Positions 12,801 to 24,220 of a DNA stretch of 64,000 nt are shown one piece after another. Numbering within the stretch: position 1 is the stretch's first letter; the number at the start of each line of letters is the position of its first letter. The notes beneath the pieces were generated by a model. It saw nothing but the letters and a program-made list of their open reading frames with translations. It was not told the DNA's origin and searched no databases. The position numbers and the translations under genes are program-made. Origin of the DNA: Arcuatula senhousia. Its lineage: Eukaryota; Mollusca; Bivalvia; Mytilida; Mytilidae. The DNA is taken from positions 737,001 through 801,000 of the forward strand of contig OZ020309.1 in the NCBI GenBank assembly GCA_963971305.1, written 5' to 3'.

Positions 12801-14857
12801 GTCTGGAGTGGTTGTATTGATGTGGATCCTTTGTTGTGTTGTTTAGGGGATTTATGTTGACCCTTTGTTGTCTTGAGTGGATGTATTGATGTGGATCTTT
12901 TGTTGTCTGGAGTGGTTGTATTGGTGTAGACTTTTTGTTGTCTGGAATGGTTGTATTGATTTTAAACCTTTGTTTTCTGTAGTGGTTGTATTGATGTGGA
13001 ACCTTTGTTGTCTGGAGTGGTTGTATTGATGTGTACCCTTTGTTTTCTGTAGTGGTTGTATTGATGTGTACCCTTTGTTTTCTGTAGTGGTTGTATTGAT
13101 GTGAATCATTTACTGTCAGGAGTGGCTGTATTAATGTGGATCCTTTGTTGTCTGGAGTGGTTGTATTGATGTGGATCCTTTGTTGTCTGGAGTGGTTGTA
13201 TTGATGTGGACCCTTTGTCCTTTGTTGTCCTTAGTGGTTGTATTGATGTGAGTCCTTTGTTGTCTGGAGAAGTTGCATTGATATGGATCTTATCTTGTCA
13301 GGAGTGGATGAATTGATAATGATCTTTTATTGTCTGAAGTGGCTGTATTGATGTGGATCCTTTGTCGTCTGGAGTGGTTGTATTGATGTGGATCCTTTGT
13401 TGTCTGGAGTGGTTGTATTGATGTGGATCCTTTGTTGTCTGGAGTGGTTGTATAGATGTGAACCCTTTGTTGTCTGCAGTGGTTGTATTGATGTGGATCC
13501 TTTGTTGTATGGAGATGTTGTATTGATGTGAATCCTTTGTAGTCAGGAGTGGTTGTATTGATGTGGATCCTTTGTTGTCTAATGTGGTTGTATTGATGCG
13601 GATCCTTTGTTGTCTGGGGTGGTTGTATTGGTGTGGATCCTTTGTTGACTGTAGTGGTTGTACTGATGTGGACCTTTTGTTGTCTGGAGTGGTTGTATTG
13701 CTGTGAATGCTTTGTTGTCTGAAATGGTTGCATTGATGTGGATCGTATGTTGTCCGGAGTGGTTGTATTGCTGTGAATCCTTTGTTGTCTGGAGTGGTTG
13801 TGTTGTTGTGGATCTTTTGTAGTCTGGAGTGGTTGTATTGATGTGAATCTTTTGTTGTATGCAGTGGTTTTATTGATGTGGATCCTTTGTTGTCTAATGT
13901 GGTTGTATTGATGTGGATCCTTTGTTGTCTGGGGTGGTTGTATTGGTGTGGATCCTTTGTTGACTGTAGTGGTTGTATTGATGTGGACCTTTTGTTGTCT
14001 GGAGTGGTTGTATTGCTGTGAATGCTTTGTTGTCTGAAATGGTTGCATTGATGTGGATCGTATGTTGTCCGGAGTGGTTGTATTGCTGTGAATCCTTTGT
14101 TGTCTGGAATGGTTGTATTGATGCGAAACTTTTGTTTTCTGGAGTGGTTGTATTGATGTGGATCCTTTGTTGTCTGGAGTGGATGTATTGATGTGAACCC
14201 TTTGTTGTCTGGAGTGGTTGTATTGATGTGGATCCTTTGTTTTCTAGAGTAGTTATATTGATGTGGATCCTCTGTTGTCTGGAGTGTTTGTATTGATGTG
14301 AATGCTTTGTTGTCTTAAGTGGTCGTATTGATGTGGACCCTTTGTTGTCTGGAGTGGTTGTATTGATGTTAAAACATTGTTGTCTGGAGTGGTTGTATTG
14401 ATGTGGATCCTTTGTTGTGTTGTTTAGGGGATTTATGTTGACCCTTTGTTGTCTTGAGTGGGTGTATTGATGTGGATCTTTTGTTGTCTGGAGTGGTTGT
14501 ATTGGTGTAGACTTTTTGTTGTCTGGAATGGTTGTATTGATGTTAAACCTTTGTTTTCTGTAGTGGTTGTATTGATGTGGAACCTTTGTTGTCTGGAGTG
14601 GTTGTATTGATGTGTACCCTTTGTTTTCTGTAGTGGTTGTATTGATGTGAATCATTTACTGTCAGGAGTGGCTGTATTAATGTGGATCCTTTGTTGTCTG
14701 GAGTGGTTGTATTGATGTGGATCCTTTGTTGTCTGGAGTGGTTGTATTGATGTGGACCCTTTGTCCTTTGTTGTCCTTAGTGGTTGTATTGATGTGAGTC
14801 CTTTGTTGTCTGGAGAATTTGCATTGATTTGGATCTTATCTTGTCAGGAGTGGATGA
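6891..14857. repeat. Higher-order repeats within the minisatellite
   Basis: A distinctive variant unit containing 'gagtggatgaattgataatg' recurs with its 'aattgataat' at 6891, 8786, 10573, 12360, 13311 and 14857. The spacings are 1895, 1787, 1787, 951 and 1546 bp. The two 1787-bp intervals appear nearly identical base for base and the other three look like versions with inserted or deleted 35-bp units. This indicates amplification of whole multi-unit blocks on top of single-unit turnover. Confidence 0.85.
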
Positions 14858-17599
14858 ATTGATAATGATCTTTTATTGTCTGAAGTGGCTGTATTGATGG
14901 GGATCCTTTGTCTTCTTGAGCGGTTGTATTGTTGCTAGCTTTTAATTTTCGCCCAGAGTGTTCTGATGTAGACCATTTGTTGTCTGGAGTGGTTGTATTA
15001 GTGTGGTTCCTTTGTTGTCTGTAGTGGTTGTATTGGTGTGGATCCTATGTTGTCGGTATTAGCTGTATTGTTGTGGATTCTTTGTCGCCTGAAGTGGTTA
15101 TATTGCTGTGGATACTTTGTTGTCTGGAGTGGCTGTGTTGATGTGGTATCTATGTTGTCGGGAGTGGTTGTAGTGTTGTGATTCCATGGCCATCTGGGGT
15201 GGTTGTATTGATGTAAATCCTTTGTTGTCTGTAGTGGTTGTATAGATGTGGATCCTTTGTTGTCTGAAGTGGTTGTATTGATGTGGATCCTATGTTGTCT
15301 GGTGTGTTTTATTGATGTGGATCTTTGTTGTCTGGAGTGGTTGTATTGATGTTGATCCTTAGTTGTCTGGAGTGGTTGTATTGATGTTGATCCTTAGTTG
15401 TCTGGAGTGTTTGTATTGATGTGGATCTTTGTTGTCTGGAGTGGTTGTATTGATGTTGATCCTTAGTTGTCTGGAGTGGTTGTATTGATGTTGATCTTCG
15501 TTGTCTAGAGTGGTTGTATTGATGTGGATCTTTGTTGTCTGGAGTGGTTATATTGATGTGGATCCTTTGTTGTCTGGAGTGGTTATATTGATGTGGACCC
15601 TTTGTTGTCAGGAGAGGTTGTATTGATGTGAATCCATTTTTGTCTGGAGTGGTTGTATTGGTGTGGATCTTTTGTCGTCTGGAGTGGTTGTATTGGTGTT
15701 GATCCTATGTTGCCAGGAGAGGTTGTATTGATGTGAATCCATTGTTGTCTGGAGTGGTTGTATTGGTGTGGATCCTTTGTTGTCAGGAGAGGTTGTATTG
15801 ATGTGAATCCATTGTTGTCTGGATTGGTTGTAATGATGTGGATCCTTTGTTGTCTGAAGTGGTTATATTGATGTGGATCCTTTGTTGTCTGGAGTGGTTG
15901 TATTGTATTTTTGATCTTTGTTGTCTGGAATGGTTGTATTGATGTGGATCCTTTGTTGTCAGGAGTGGTTGTATTGATGTGAATCCATTGTTGTCTGGTG
16001 GGGTTGTATTAATGTGAATCCATTGTTGTCTGGTGGGGTTGTATTGATGTGAATCCATTGTTGTCTGGAGTGGTTGTATTGGTGTGGATCCTTTGTTGTC
16101 TGGAGTGGTTGTATTGATGTGGATCCTTTGTTGTCTTGAATGGTTGTAATGATGTGGATCCTTTGTTGTCTGAAGTGGTTATATTGATGTAGATCTTTGT
16201 TGTCTGGACTGGTTGTATTGATGTGGATCCTTTGTTGTCTTAAGTGGTTGTATTGATTTGGATTCTTTATTGTCTGGAGTGCTTGTATTGATTTGGATCC
16301 TTTGTTGTCTGGAGTGGTTGTATTGATGTGGACCCTATTGTCTGGAGTGGTTGCATTGATGTGGATCCTTTGTTGTCTGGAGTTGTTGTATTGATGTGGA
16401 CCCTTTGTTGTCTGGAGTTGTTGTATTGGTGTGGATCCTTTGTTGTCTGGAGTGGTTGTATTGATGTGGACCCTTTGTTGTCTGGAGTGGTTGTATTGGT
16501 GTGGATCCTTTGTTGTCTGGAGTGGTTGTATTGATGTGGATCCTTTGTTGTCAGGTGCGGTTGTATTGATGTGAATTTATTGTTGTCTGGAGTTGTTGTA
16601 TTGGTGTGGATCCTTTGTCGTCTTGACTGGATGGATTGATGTGAACCTTTGTTGTCTGGAATGGTTGCATTGATGTTGATTCTTTGTTGTCTCGAGTGGT
16701 TGTATTGATGTAGATCCTTTGTTGTCAGGAGCGGTTGTATTGATGTGAATCCATTGTTGTCTGGTGTGGTTGTATTGATGTGGACCCTTTGTTGTCTGGA
16801 GCGGTTGTATTGGTGTGGATCCTTTGTTGTCTGGAGTGGTTGTATTGATGTGGACCCTATGTTGTCTGGAGTGGTTGTATTGGTGTGGATCCTTTGTTGT
16901 CTGGAGTGGTTGTATTGATGTGGATCTTTGTTGTCTGGAGTGGTTGTATTGATGTTGATCCTTAGTTGTCTGGAGTGGTTGTATTGGTGTGGATCCTTTG
17001 TTGTCTGGAGTGGTTGTATTGGTGTGGATCCTTTGTTGTCTGGAGTGGTTGCATTAATGTGGATCCTTTGTTGTCTGGAGTGGTTGTATTGATGTGGATC
17101 CTTTGTTGTCTGGAGTTGTTGTATTGATGTGGATCCTTTGTTGTCTGGAGTGGTTGTATTGATGTGGACCCTTTGTTGTCTGGAGTGGTTGTATTGATGT
17201 GGATCCTTTGTTGTCTGGAGTTGTTGTATTGATGTGGATCCTTTGTTGTCTGGAGTGGTTGTATTGATGTGGATCCTTTGTTGTCTGGAGTTGTTGTATT
17301 GATGTGGATCCTTTGTTGTCTGGAGTGGTTGTATTGATGTGGATCCTTTGTTGTCTGGAGTGGTTGTATTGGTGAAGAGCCTTTGTTCTCTTGAGTGGTT
17401 GTATTGGTATGGATTCTTTGTTGTCTCGAGTGGTTGTATTGATGTGGATCCTTTTTTGTCTGGAGTGGTTGTATTGGTGAAGAGCCTTTGTTCTCTAGAG
17501 TGGTTGTATTGGTGTGGATCCTTTGTTGTCTGGAGTGGTTGTATTGGTGAAGAGCCTTTGTTCTCTAGAGTGGTTGTATTTATGTGGATCCTTAGTTGT

Positions 17600-18400
17600 C
17601 TTGAGTGGTTTTATCGGAGTAGAGTCTTTGTTGACTGGTTTGGTTGTAATGGTGAAGATCCTTTGTTGGCTAGTGTGGTTGTGTTGATTTGAATTCTTTG
17701 TCATCTGAAATGGTAGTATTCATGTTTATCCTTGTGTCTGTTGTGGCTGTACAGATGTGGATCGTTTATTGTCTGGGGTAGTTGTATTGGTGTAGAGCAT
17801 TTGTTGTCTTGTGTGTGTTTTTAAGTTGATCATTTGTTGTCATGAGCGGTTGTATTGATGTTGATCCTTAGTTGTCTGGAGTGGTTGTATTGGTGTGAGT
17901 CCTTTGTTGTCTGGAGTGGTTGTATTGGTGTGGATCCTTTGTTGTCTGGAGTGGTTGCATTGATGTGGATCCTTTGTTGTCTGGAGTGGTTGTATTGGTG
18001 AAGAGCCTTTGTTCTCTAGAGTGGTTGTATTGGTGTGGATCCTTTGTTGTCTGGAGTGGTTGTAAAGATGTGGATCCTTTGTTGTCTGGAGTGGTTGTAT
18101 TGATGTGGATCCTTTGTTGTCTGGAGTGGTTTTATCGGAGTAGAGTCTTTGTTGACTGGTTTGGTTGTAATGGTGAAGAGCCTTTGTTGGCTAGTGTGGT
18201 TGTGTTGATTTGAATTCTTTGTCATCTGAAGTGGTAGTATTCATGTTTATCCTTGCGTCCGTTGTGGCTGTACAGATGTGGATCGTTTATTGTCTGGTGT
18301 AGTTGTATTGGTGTAGAGCATTTGTTGTCTTGTGTGTGTTTTTAAGTTGATCATTTGTTGTCATGAGCGGTTGTATTGATGTAGATACTTTGTTATCTGA
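17600..18400. repeat. Second higher-order duplication, about 521 bp offset
   Basis: A diverged block including 'tttatcggagtagagtc' occurs near 17609 and again near 18130. It continues through a similar series of variant units ending in 'aagttgatcatttgttgtcat'. This is a local duplication near the right edge of the array, independent of the 1.8-kb blocks. Confidence 0.65.
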
Positions 18401-19113
18401 AGCCGCTTTATGGTTTTAAGCCTTTGTTGTCTGCAGCAGTTGTATTGATGTGGATCCTTTGTTGTCTGGAGTGGTTGTATTGATGTGGAACTTTTGTTGT
18501 CTGGAGTGGTTGTACTGTTGGATACTTTGTTGTCTAGAGTTGTTGTTTTGATGTGAATCCTTTGTCATCTGAGGTTAATGTATTGCAGTTGATTCTCTGT
18601 CGTTTGTCTTAGTTGTATTTATTTCTAGAGTCATTTTGCTACTGAACCTTTGATGTCTGGGTGTATTGATGTGGGTCTTTTTTATCTGATGTGTTTGTAT
18701 CATTGGTCATCAGTCGGTGTAAATGTTTTGTCGTTTTGAGTGGCTTTATTGGTGCAATCTATAAAAGATCGGAATGGCTGTATCGGTGTGGATCTTTTGT
18801 CGCTTGGTGTGGAAGTATTGGTTTGTTATTTTGTATATTGGAGGAACTGCTATGGTGTTGTGTTCTGTCGACCAAAATGACTGTATCGATGTGACCCTTT
18901 GTCGATCAGAGTAGGGTTGTATTCATGTAGTGACTTTGTGGTCAAAAGATGAGAATGGCTTCACTAAGTTTGATTCTTTGTCATCTGGAGTATTTATGTC
19001 TGTAATGAAAAACCTGATAAAAACTATTGATTGGACAAACAAAAACTAATAGAAGACGTATTAAACTTCTTTTATGAATAAATCCTTGTAATACGCTATT
19101 CCATTTGTATATT

Positions 19114-22082
19114 TTAAGATATTGGACATTTTGTTTTTGATTGTGGATTTCGTGGTACTACGTCTTTAAGATAACGAACAATATTCTCATGATAATTACG
19201 GCGAGCCAAATCAATACATTTTCTTCTGTCTGTACCTTTAATTATATCGCCATCTTGATTTTTCTTTTCGATTAAAAGTTTTACAATATATATATGTCCT
19301 TTTTGACATGCTAGATGAAGTGGTAGTTTGTCTTCTTTTGTTCTTTCATTACCATAAATTCCTTTTATGATAAACAACTCTACAATGTTTATATGTCCGT
19401 TGAAACATGCAATATGTAGTGCTGTCCATCCATATTTATTCTTTATCCTTGTATCCACACGACTGTTTTGATCTTCTCCATTCAGTTCCAGCAGTAGTTT
19501 TACTGTATTGTAATGACCTCTATTACATGCCAAACACAGTGGTGTGCAATTGTTGTTTGTTGTGTCATTTACATCCATACTGCTAGCAATTAATAGCCCC
19601 ACGACTTCTGTTTGTCCTTTATAACATGCAATATGTAGAGCTGTCCATCCATCTTTATTCTTTATCATTGTATCCACGCGACTGTCTTTATCATCTCTAT
19701 TCAGTTCCAGCAGTAGTTTTACTGTATTGTAATGACCTCCTTCACATGCCAGATACAGTGATGTCCTATTGTCGTTTGTTGTGTCATTTACATCCATACT
19801 GCTAGCAATTAATAGCCCCACGACTGCTGTTTGTCCTTTATAACATGCAATATGTAGAGCTGTTCCTCCATTAATTTGCCTTATATTTGTATCCACACGA
19901 CTGTCTTTATCATCTCCATTCAGTTCCAGAAGCAGTTTGACTGTATTGTAATGACCTTCTTGACATGCCAGACACAGTGGTGTGTAATTAATGTTTGTTG
20001 TGTCATTTACATCCATACTGCTAGCAATTAATAGCCCCACGACTTCTGTTTGTCCTTTATGACATGCAATATGTAGAGCTGACCATCTATAATTATCCTT
20101 TATCCTTGTATCAACACAACTGTCTTTATCATCTCCATTCAAATCCAGCAGTAGTTTTACTGTTTTGTAATGACCTTCGTGACATGCGAGATACAGTGGT
20201 GTTCTATTGCTGTTTGTTGTGCCATTTACATTCATACCCTTAGCAATTAATAGCCCCACGACTTCTGTATGTCCGTTGTAACATGCAATATGTAGAGCTG
20301 TTCCTCCTTTAATTTGCCTTATATTTGTATCCACACGGCTGTCTTTATCATCTCCATTCAGTTCCAGAAGCAGTTTTACTGTATTGTAATGACCTTCTTC
20401 ACATGCCAGATACAGTGGTGTCTCGTTTTTATTTGTTTTATCATTAACATCAAATCCTAAATCAATTAGTTGCTCCACAACCTGAGTATGCCCATTAGAA
20501 GCAGCTAGATGGGTTGATGTTTCTCCATCTTTGGTTCTTTTACCGACATTCACAATGTTAGGTGAACATTTTGCAAAGAATACTACCACATTGACGTGCC
20601 CATTTTCACATGCATGCATAAAAGGTGTTTTTCCATTTACATCAATCATATCAATTTGATCATAATGTTTGTCTATCATATACTGGACAAGATCAACATA
20701 ACCAAGCGATGCCACAATATGTAATGGGGAAATATTGTCTGAAGCTAAAGGGAAATTTCCAGGCGTAATCTTCTCATCAAAGAAATTTTGGAGACGATTT
20801 CGATACTCTTCTTTCTTTGTATTAAGATTATCAAAGACTGCCTGATAATTAGCGTTTCTAATCTCTATCACAATTCGACTAAGGTATGATCTTTCATAAT
20901 TATCTGCAATTAAAATAACATTTGGAATATCACTTTTCCCGAGGAGTTTTAGCTGCATTCGATTTCTGATGAACTCAGAGGGGGCATTTTTAATGACAAC
21001 ACCCATGATTAGCTGTGAAACAGATATTGCAATGATATCAAACATTTTATCGTGTACTGCTGTGTAACAGTCCTCAGCTTCACAGATGTACTCTCCTTTT
21101 AGTTTGCTAAATGTTACTTGGTCAGGCTTTTTATTGTAAGCTTGTTCGATTTCACATTCCTGGCATATTTCTTCTATTAATTGTTCGACCTCCTTCGTCT
21201 TTAGTGTTTCCTTCTTCAAATCGTTATTATAAAGAACGAGAAGGGCCAAAGCAATGAACGACGTATGTGAATTATACTTTAAGTCTTTAATAGCCTCTTC
21301 AATTACTTCAGTGGGATGGGTAAAGAGTCGTTTGTCTTTCTTGTGACAGAACAACGAACACAACAGAGGGAAAAAATCAAATATTGTCGGGTCAACTTCA
21401 CTAAGAGTTTCCTTATCAATATATGAAAGAGCAATTTCTTTGAGTTCCTTGTCAGACAATTTAAATTCTTTAGAAAAACTGCAACATTTCAAATCAAATG
21501 TGGACAAAGTAGGAAATCTTTTGCTTTTATAAATGTTTTCTCTGCATGTTGCAATAACTTTAAATAGGGATGATATCTTATGTTTTTCCAAATCATCATA
21601 AGATGATATCTTATTTGTTCCTAAATCATCATAAGAGGATATCTTATGTTTTACAAAATCATCAGAATCTTTAGGCATTGAAACCTGGTTTGCTTCCTCT
21701 GAGCTAATATTTGATAGCTCGCCAGGGAGATCTGACATTAATAGTCTGTCGTAACTTTTAACTTCATTTACCCAGTCACTTGATAGACGTTGATCAAAAA
21801 CAAACTTTCCACAAATATCATCAATTATAAAAAATTGTTTTTTGTCCTTACAAAATACCTTTTCAAAATCTTTTGGGGAACTGATTGGATAAAGCTCGTA
21901 TCCTTGACCTTCATACATCAATGCTACATGATGTGCCACTGCTGACTTGCCACACCCTGGTGGCCCTGTGACTATGACCCCTCTGTTATTAGACAAAGTA
22001 TCTATAACAAACTTGGTGGCTGATGTGTCTTTATACTTCTTGTCTTGAGTTGCCCATTCTTTAATTATGTTCTGTCTTCTTA
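19114..22082 (-). CDS. Exon 4: nSTAND-type NTPase plus ankyrin-repeat array
   Basis: The terminal exon is a single 989-codon frame. Residue numbers refer to the joined protein. The P-loop GPPGCGKS is at about 268-275 and the Walker B-like FFIIDD at about 312-317. A sensor-like IATCREN and a helical region run to about 670, fitting a novel STAND (nSTAND3-like) NTPase. From about 680 come ankyrin repeats, including five tandem 73-residue double units, then a final repeat and a basic tail. The open frame extends upstream to 22206, but those 41 codons read into a Penelope-element repeat ('MDRVFLAHIPCSF'). The acceptor TTTACAG at 22083-22089 is therefore the true boundary. The minisatellite begins about 120 bp beyond the stop. 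The likely role is signal-dependent NTPase-driven assembly with ankyrin ligand binding (inferred). Confidence 0.85.
19327..20421 (-). repeat. Five tandem 73-residue ankyrin double-repeats (219 bp each)
   Basis: Each unit starts T-P-L-x-L-A-C, passes through GHYNTVKLLLELN, an acidic DDKDSRVDT linker and a T-A-L-H-I-A-C ankyrin, and ends near SMDVNDTTN. Divergence between units is low and concentrated at a few positions, such as the residues around the linker end. This indicates recent unequal crossing-over in the ligand-binding part of the protein. Confidence 0.85.
21568..21645 (-). repeat. Short in-frame repeat (KISSYDDL) in the NTPase domain
   Basis: An octapeptide-like unit, H/N-K-I-S-S-Y-D-D-L plus linker, occurs almost three times in a row inside the NTPase domain between Walker B and the ATCREN motif. 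It keeps the frame. It probably forms an insertion loop rather than part of the core fold. Confidence 0.7.
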
Positions 22083-22149
22083 CTGTAAACCACAAATAAA
22101 CCAAGTAATATACGATATTGAGATGTGGAATAAGTGTACGCGACACAAC

Positions 22150-23620
22150 AAACATAATATTAAAAACGAAAGAACATGGAATGTGTGCCAGAAATACACG
22201 ATCCACATATTGAGATGATTTTAATAAATGTACAAAAGCAAAATTTCACTGCGTGTGAAGCGCTTTTCTGGATTAACCTTCATCAGACACGCTAGGAGTA
22301 GAAAACTTGGAAAACCGGTAGAATATAAGATTTGATTAAAAAAAAAATGCCAAAAAAAATTATTACAACAATCACCAAACAGATAAATTTATCAATTTTT
22401 AAAGAAACAGCCAAACATTGTCAAACTTTGGAAATATGTAAACTGTGTCTTACCAACACATATTCCAGTACTCGAAAATATATAAGAGCATACAACTGAA
22501 GCACGGGGAAGCTTTCTACGACCTCCACACGGCACTAAAGCCAAACTCTGAAATTATATTAAAAACGAAAGAACATGGAATATGTGCCAGAAAGACACGA
22601 TCCACATATTGAAATGATTTTAATAAATGTACAAAAGCAAAATTTCACTGCGTGTGAAGCGCTTTTCTGGATTAACCTTCATCAGACACGCTAGGAGTAG
22701 AAAACTTGGAAAACCGGTAGAATATAAGATTTGATTAAAAAAAAATGCCAAAAAAAATTATTACAACAATCACCAAACAGATAAATTTATCAATTTTTAA
22801 AGAAACAGCCAAACATTGTCAAACTTGTGTCTTACCAACACATATTCCAGTACTCGAAAATATATAAGAGCATACAACTGAAGCACGGGGAAGCTTTCTA
22901 CGACCTCCACACGGCACTAAAGCCAAACTCTGAAATTATATTAAAAACGAAAGAACATGGAATATGTGCCAGAAAGACACAATCCACATATTGAAATGAT
23001 TTTAATAAATGTACAAAAGCAAAATTTCACTGCGTGTGAAGCGCTTTTCTGGATTAACCTTCATCAGACACGCTAGGAGTAGAAAACTTGGAAAACCGGT
23101 AGAATATAAGATTTGATTAAAAAAAAATGCCAAAAAAAATATTACAATAATCACCAAACAGATAAATTTATCAATTTTTAAAGAAACAGCCAAACATTGT
23201 CAAACTTTGGAAATATGTAAACTGTGTCTTACCAACACATATTCCAGTACTCGAAAATATATAAGAGCATACAACTGAAGCACGGGGAAGCTTTCTACGA
23301 CCTCCACACGGCACTAAAGCCAAACTCTGAAATAATATTAAAAACGAAAGAACATGGAATATGTGCCAGAAAGACACGGTCCACATATTGAAATGATTTT
23401 AATAAATGTACAAAAGCAAAATTTCACTGCGTGTGAAGCGCTTTTCTGGATTAACCTTCATCAGACACGCTAGGAGTAGAAAACTTGAAAACCGGTAGAA
23501 TGTAAGATTTGATTAAAAAAAAAGGCCAAAAAAAATTATTACAACAATCACCAAACAGATAAATTTATCAATTTTTAAAGAAACAGCCAAACATTGTCAA
23601 ACTTTGATAATATGTAAACA
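22150..23620 (-). repeat. Tandem Penelope pseudo-LTR units, about 400 bp x 4
   Basis: Units begin at 'tccacatattga' near 22202, 22601, 22983 and 23380 (spacings about 399, 382 and 397). They share 'gcgtgtgaagcgcttttctg' and 'cgctaggagtagaaaactt'. A partial unit precedes the first, and the last is cut at about 23610. Penelope-like elements typically carry such tandem pseudo-LTRs. The units lie 3' of the minus-strand retroelement ORF. An opposite-strand single copy lies at 42674-43004. Confidence 0.8.
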
Positions 23621-24220
23621 AACAGCAATTCAAAAAATCACAACGGAAAACAGCAAGCAGTCTTCAACATGACCATAGGTCACTGCTTACCGTCTTGCAT
23701 TGGCCCAAGACTTATAATACAAGACAAAAGTATGAAAACCAATCCCTAAATCATCAACGAAAGACTCAATTCTTGACATAAAACAGTTAACATAGAATGA
23801 CAAGGACAAACAAAGGCTTTGGCAAAGTTTCCTGGCTTAGGACAGGCACATATAAAATGTGGCGGGGTTAAACTAGTTTTTTGGATCCAACCTTCCCCCT
23901 ATTGATAAGCTTGCACAAAGCTACATATAAAACACACTGTAAAACTCAATCGACAAAAGTTCAATTCAACAAGAGAGAACCTAAGACAAAATACTGTACG
24001 AAAACAACAAGACAAGGAGGAACTCTCTTGAGAACACTCGAAGTTACTGACAACTAGCTAAGAAACATTTATCGATTGATGTAAAAGAATCAAATACATC
24101 AGTTCTAAATCCGACACCCCACGTCAAAACAATGAATGATTAAGAGTTGCATCACCATACAGAACCGACATACTTTATCGCTGTGGTGCTTATAAATAAT
24201 ACAAAGGATAAAGTGAAAAT
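23621..24220 (-). mobile_element. 3' flank/UTR of the Penelope-like element and attached repeat pieces
   Basis: A piece at about 23623-23710 reappears in reverse orientation at 38571-38650 and 47579-47659. The 'ctggcttaggacaggcac' stretch near 23834 resembles a phrase at 42000 and 54820. No open frame was found. If the UGA codons are selenocysteines, a SECIS element would be expected here; none was identified by eye. Confidence 0.45.

Larger units (their letters stand above)
4540..18990. repeat. 35-bp minisatellite array, about 14 kb
   Basis: Roughly 400 tandem units of 35 bp; 4991-5025 is a typical one. Most contain the hexamer GGATCC and the phrase 'tggttgtattgatgt'. Variants of 34 bp, lacking one base, are scattered through it. 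Both margins (4540-4850 and about 17700-18990) are degenerate and the middle is homogeneous, as expected from unequal exchange. Because 35 is not a multiple of three, each strand cycles through all frames every 105 bp, and the minus-strand consensus lacks stop codons in every frame. That explains the long Gln/Thr/His/Asn-rich open frames. They are not counted as genes. Confidence 0.95.

Noticed and set aside
4540..18990. CRISPR-like array of short repeats
   Set aside because: Units are contiguous with no unique spacers, and the genome is eukaryotic.
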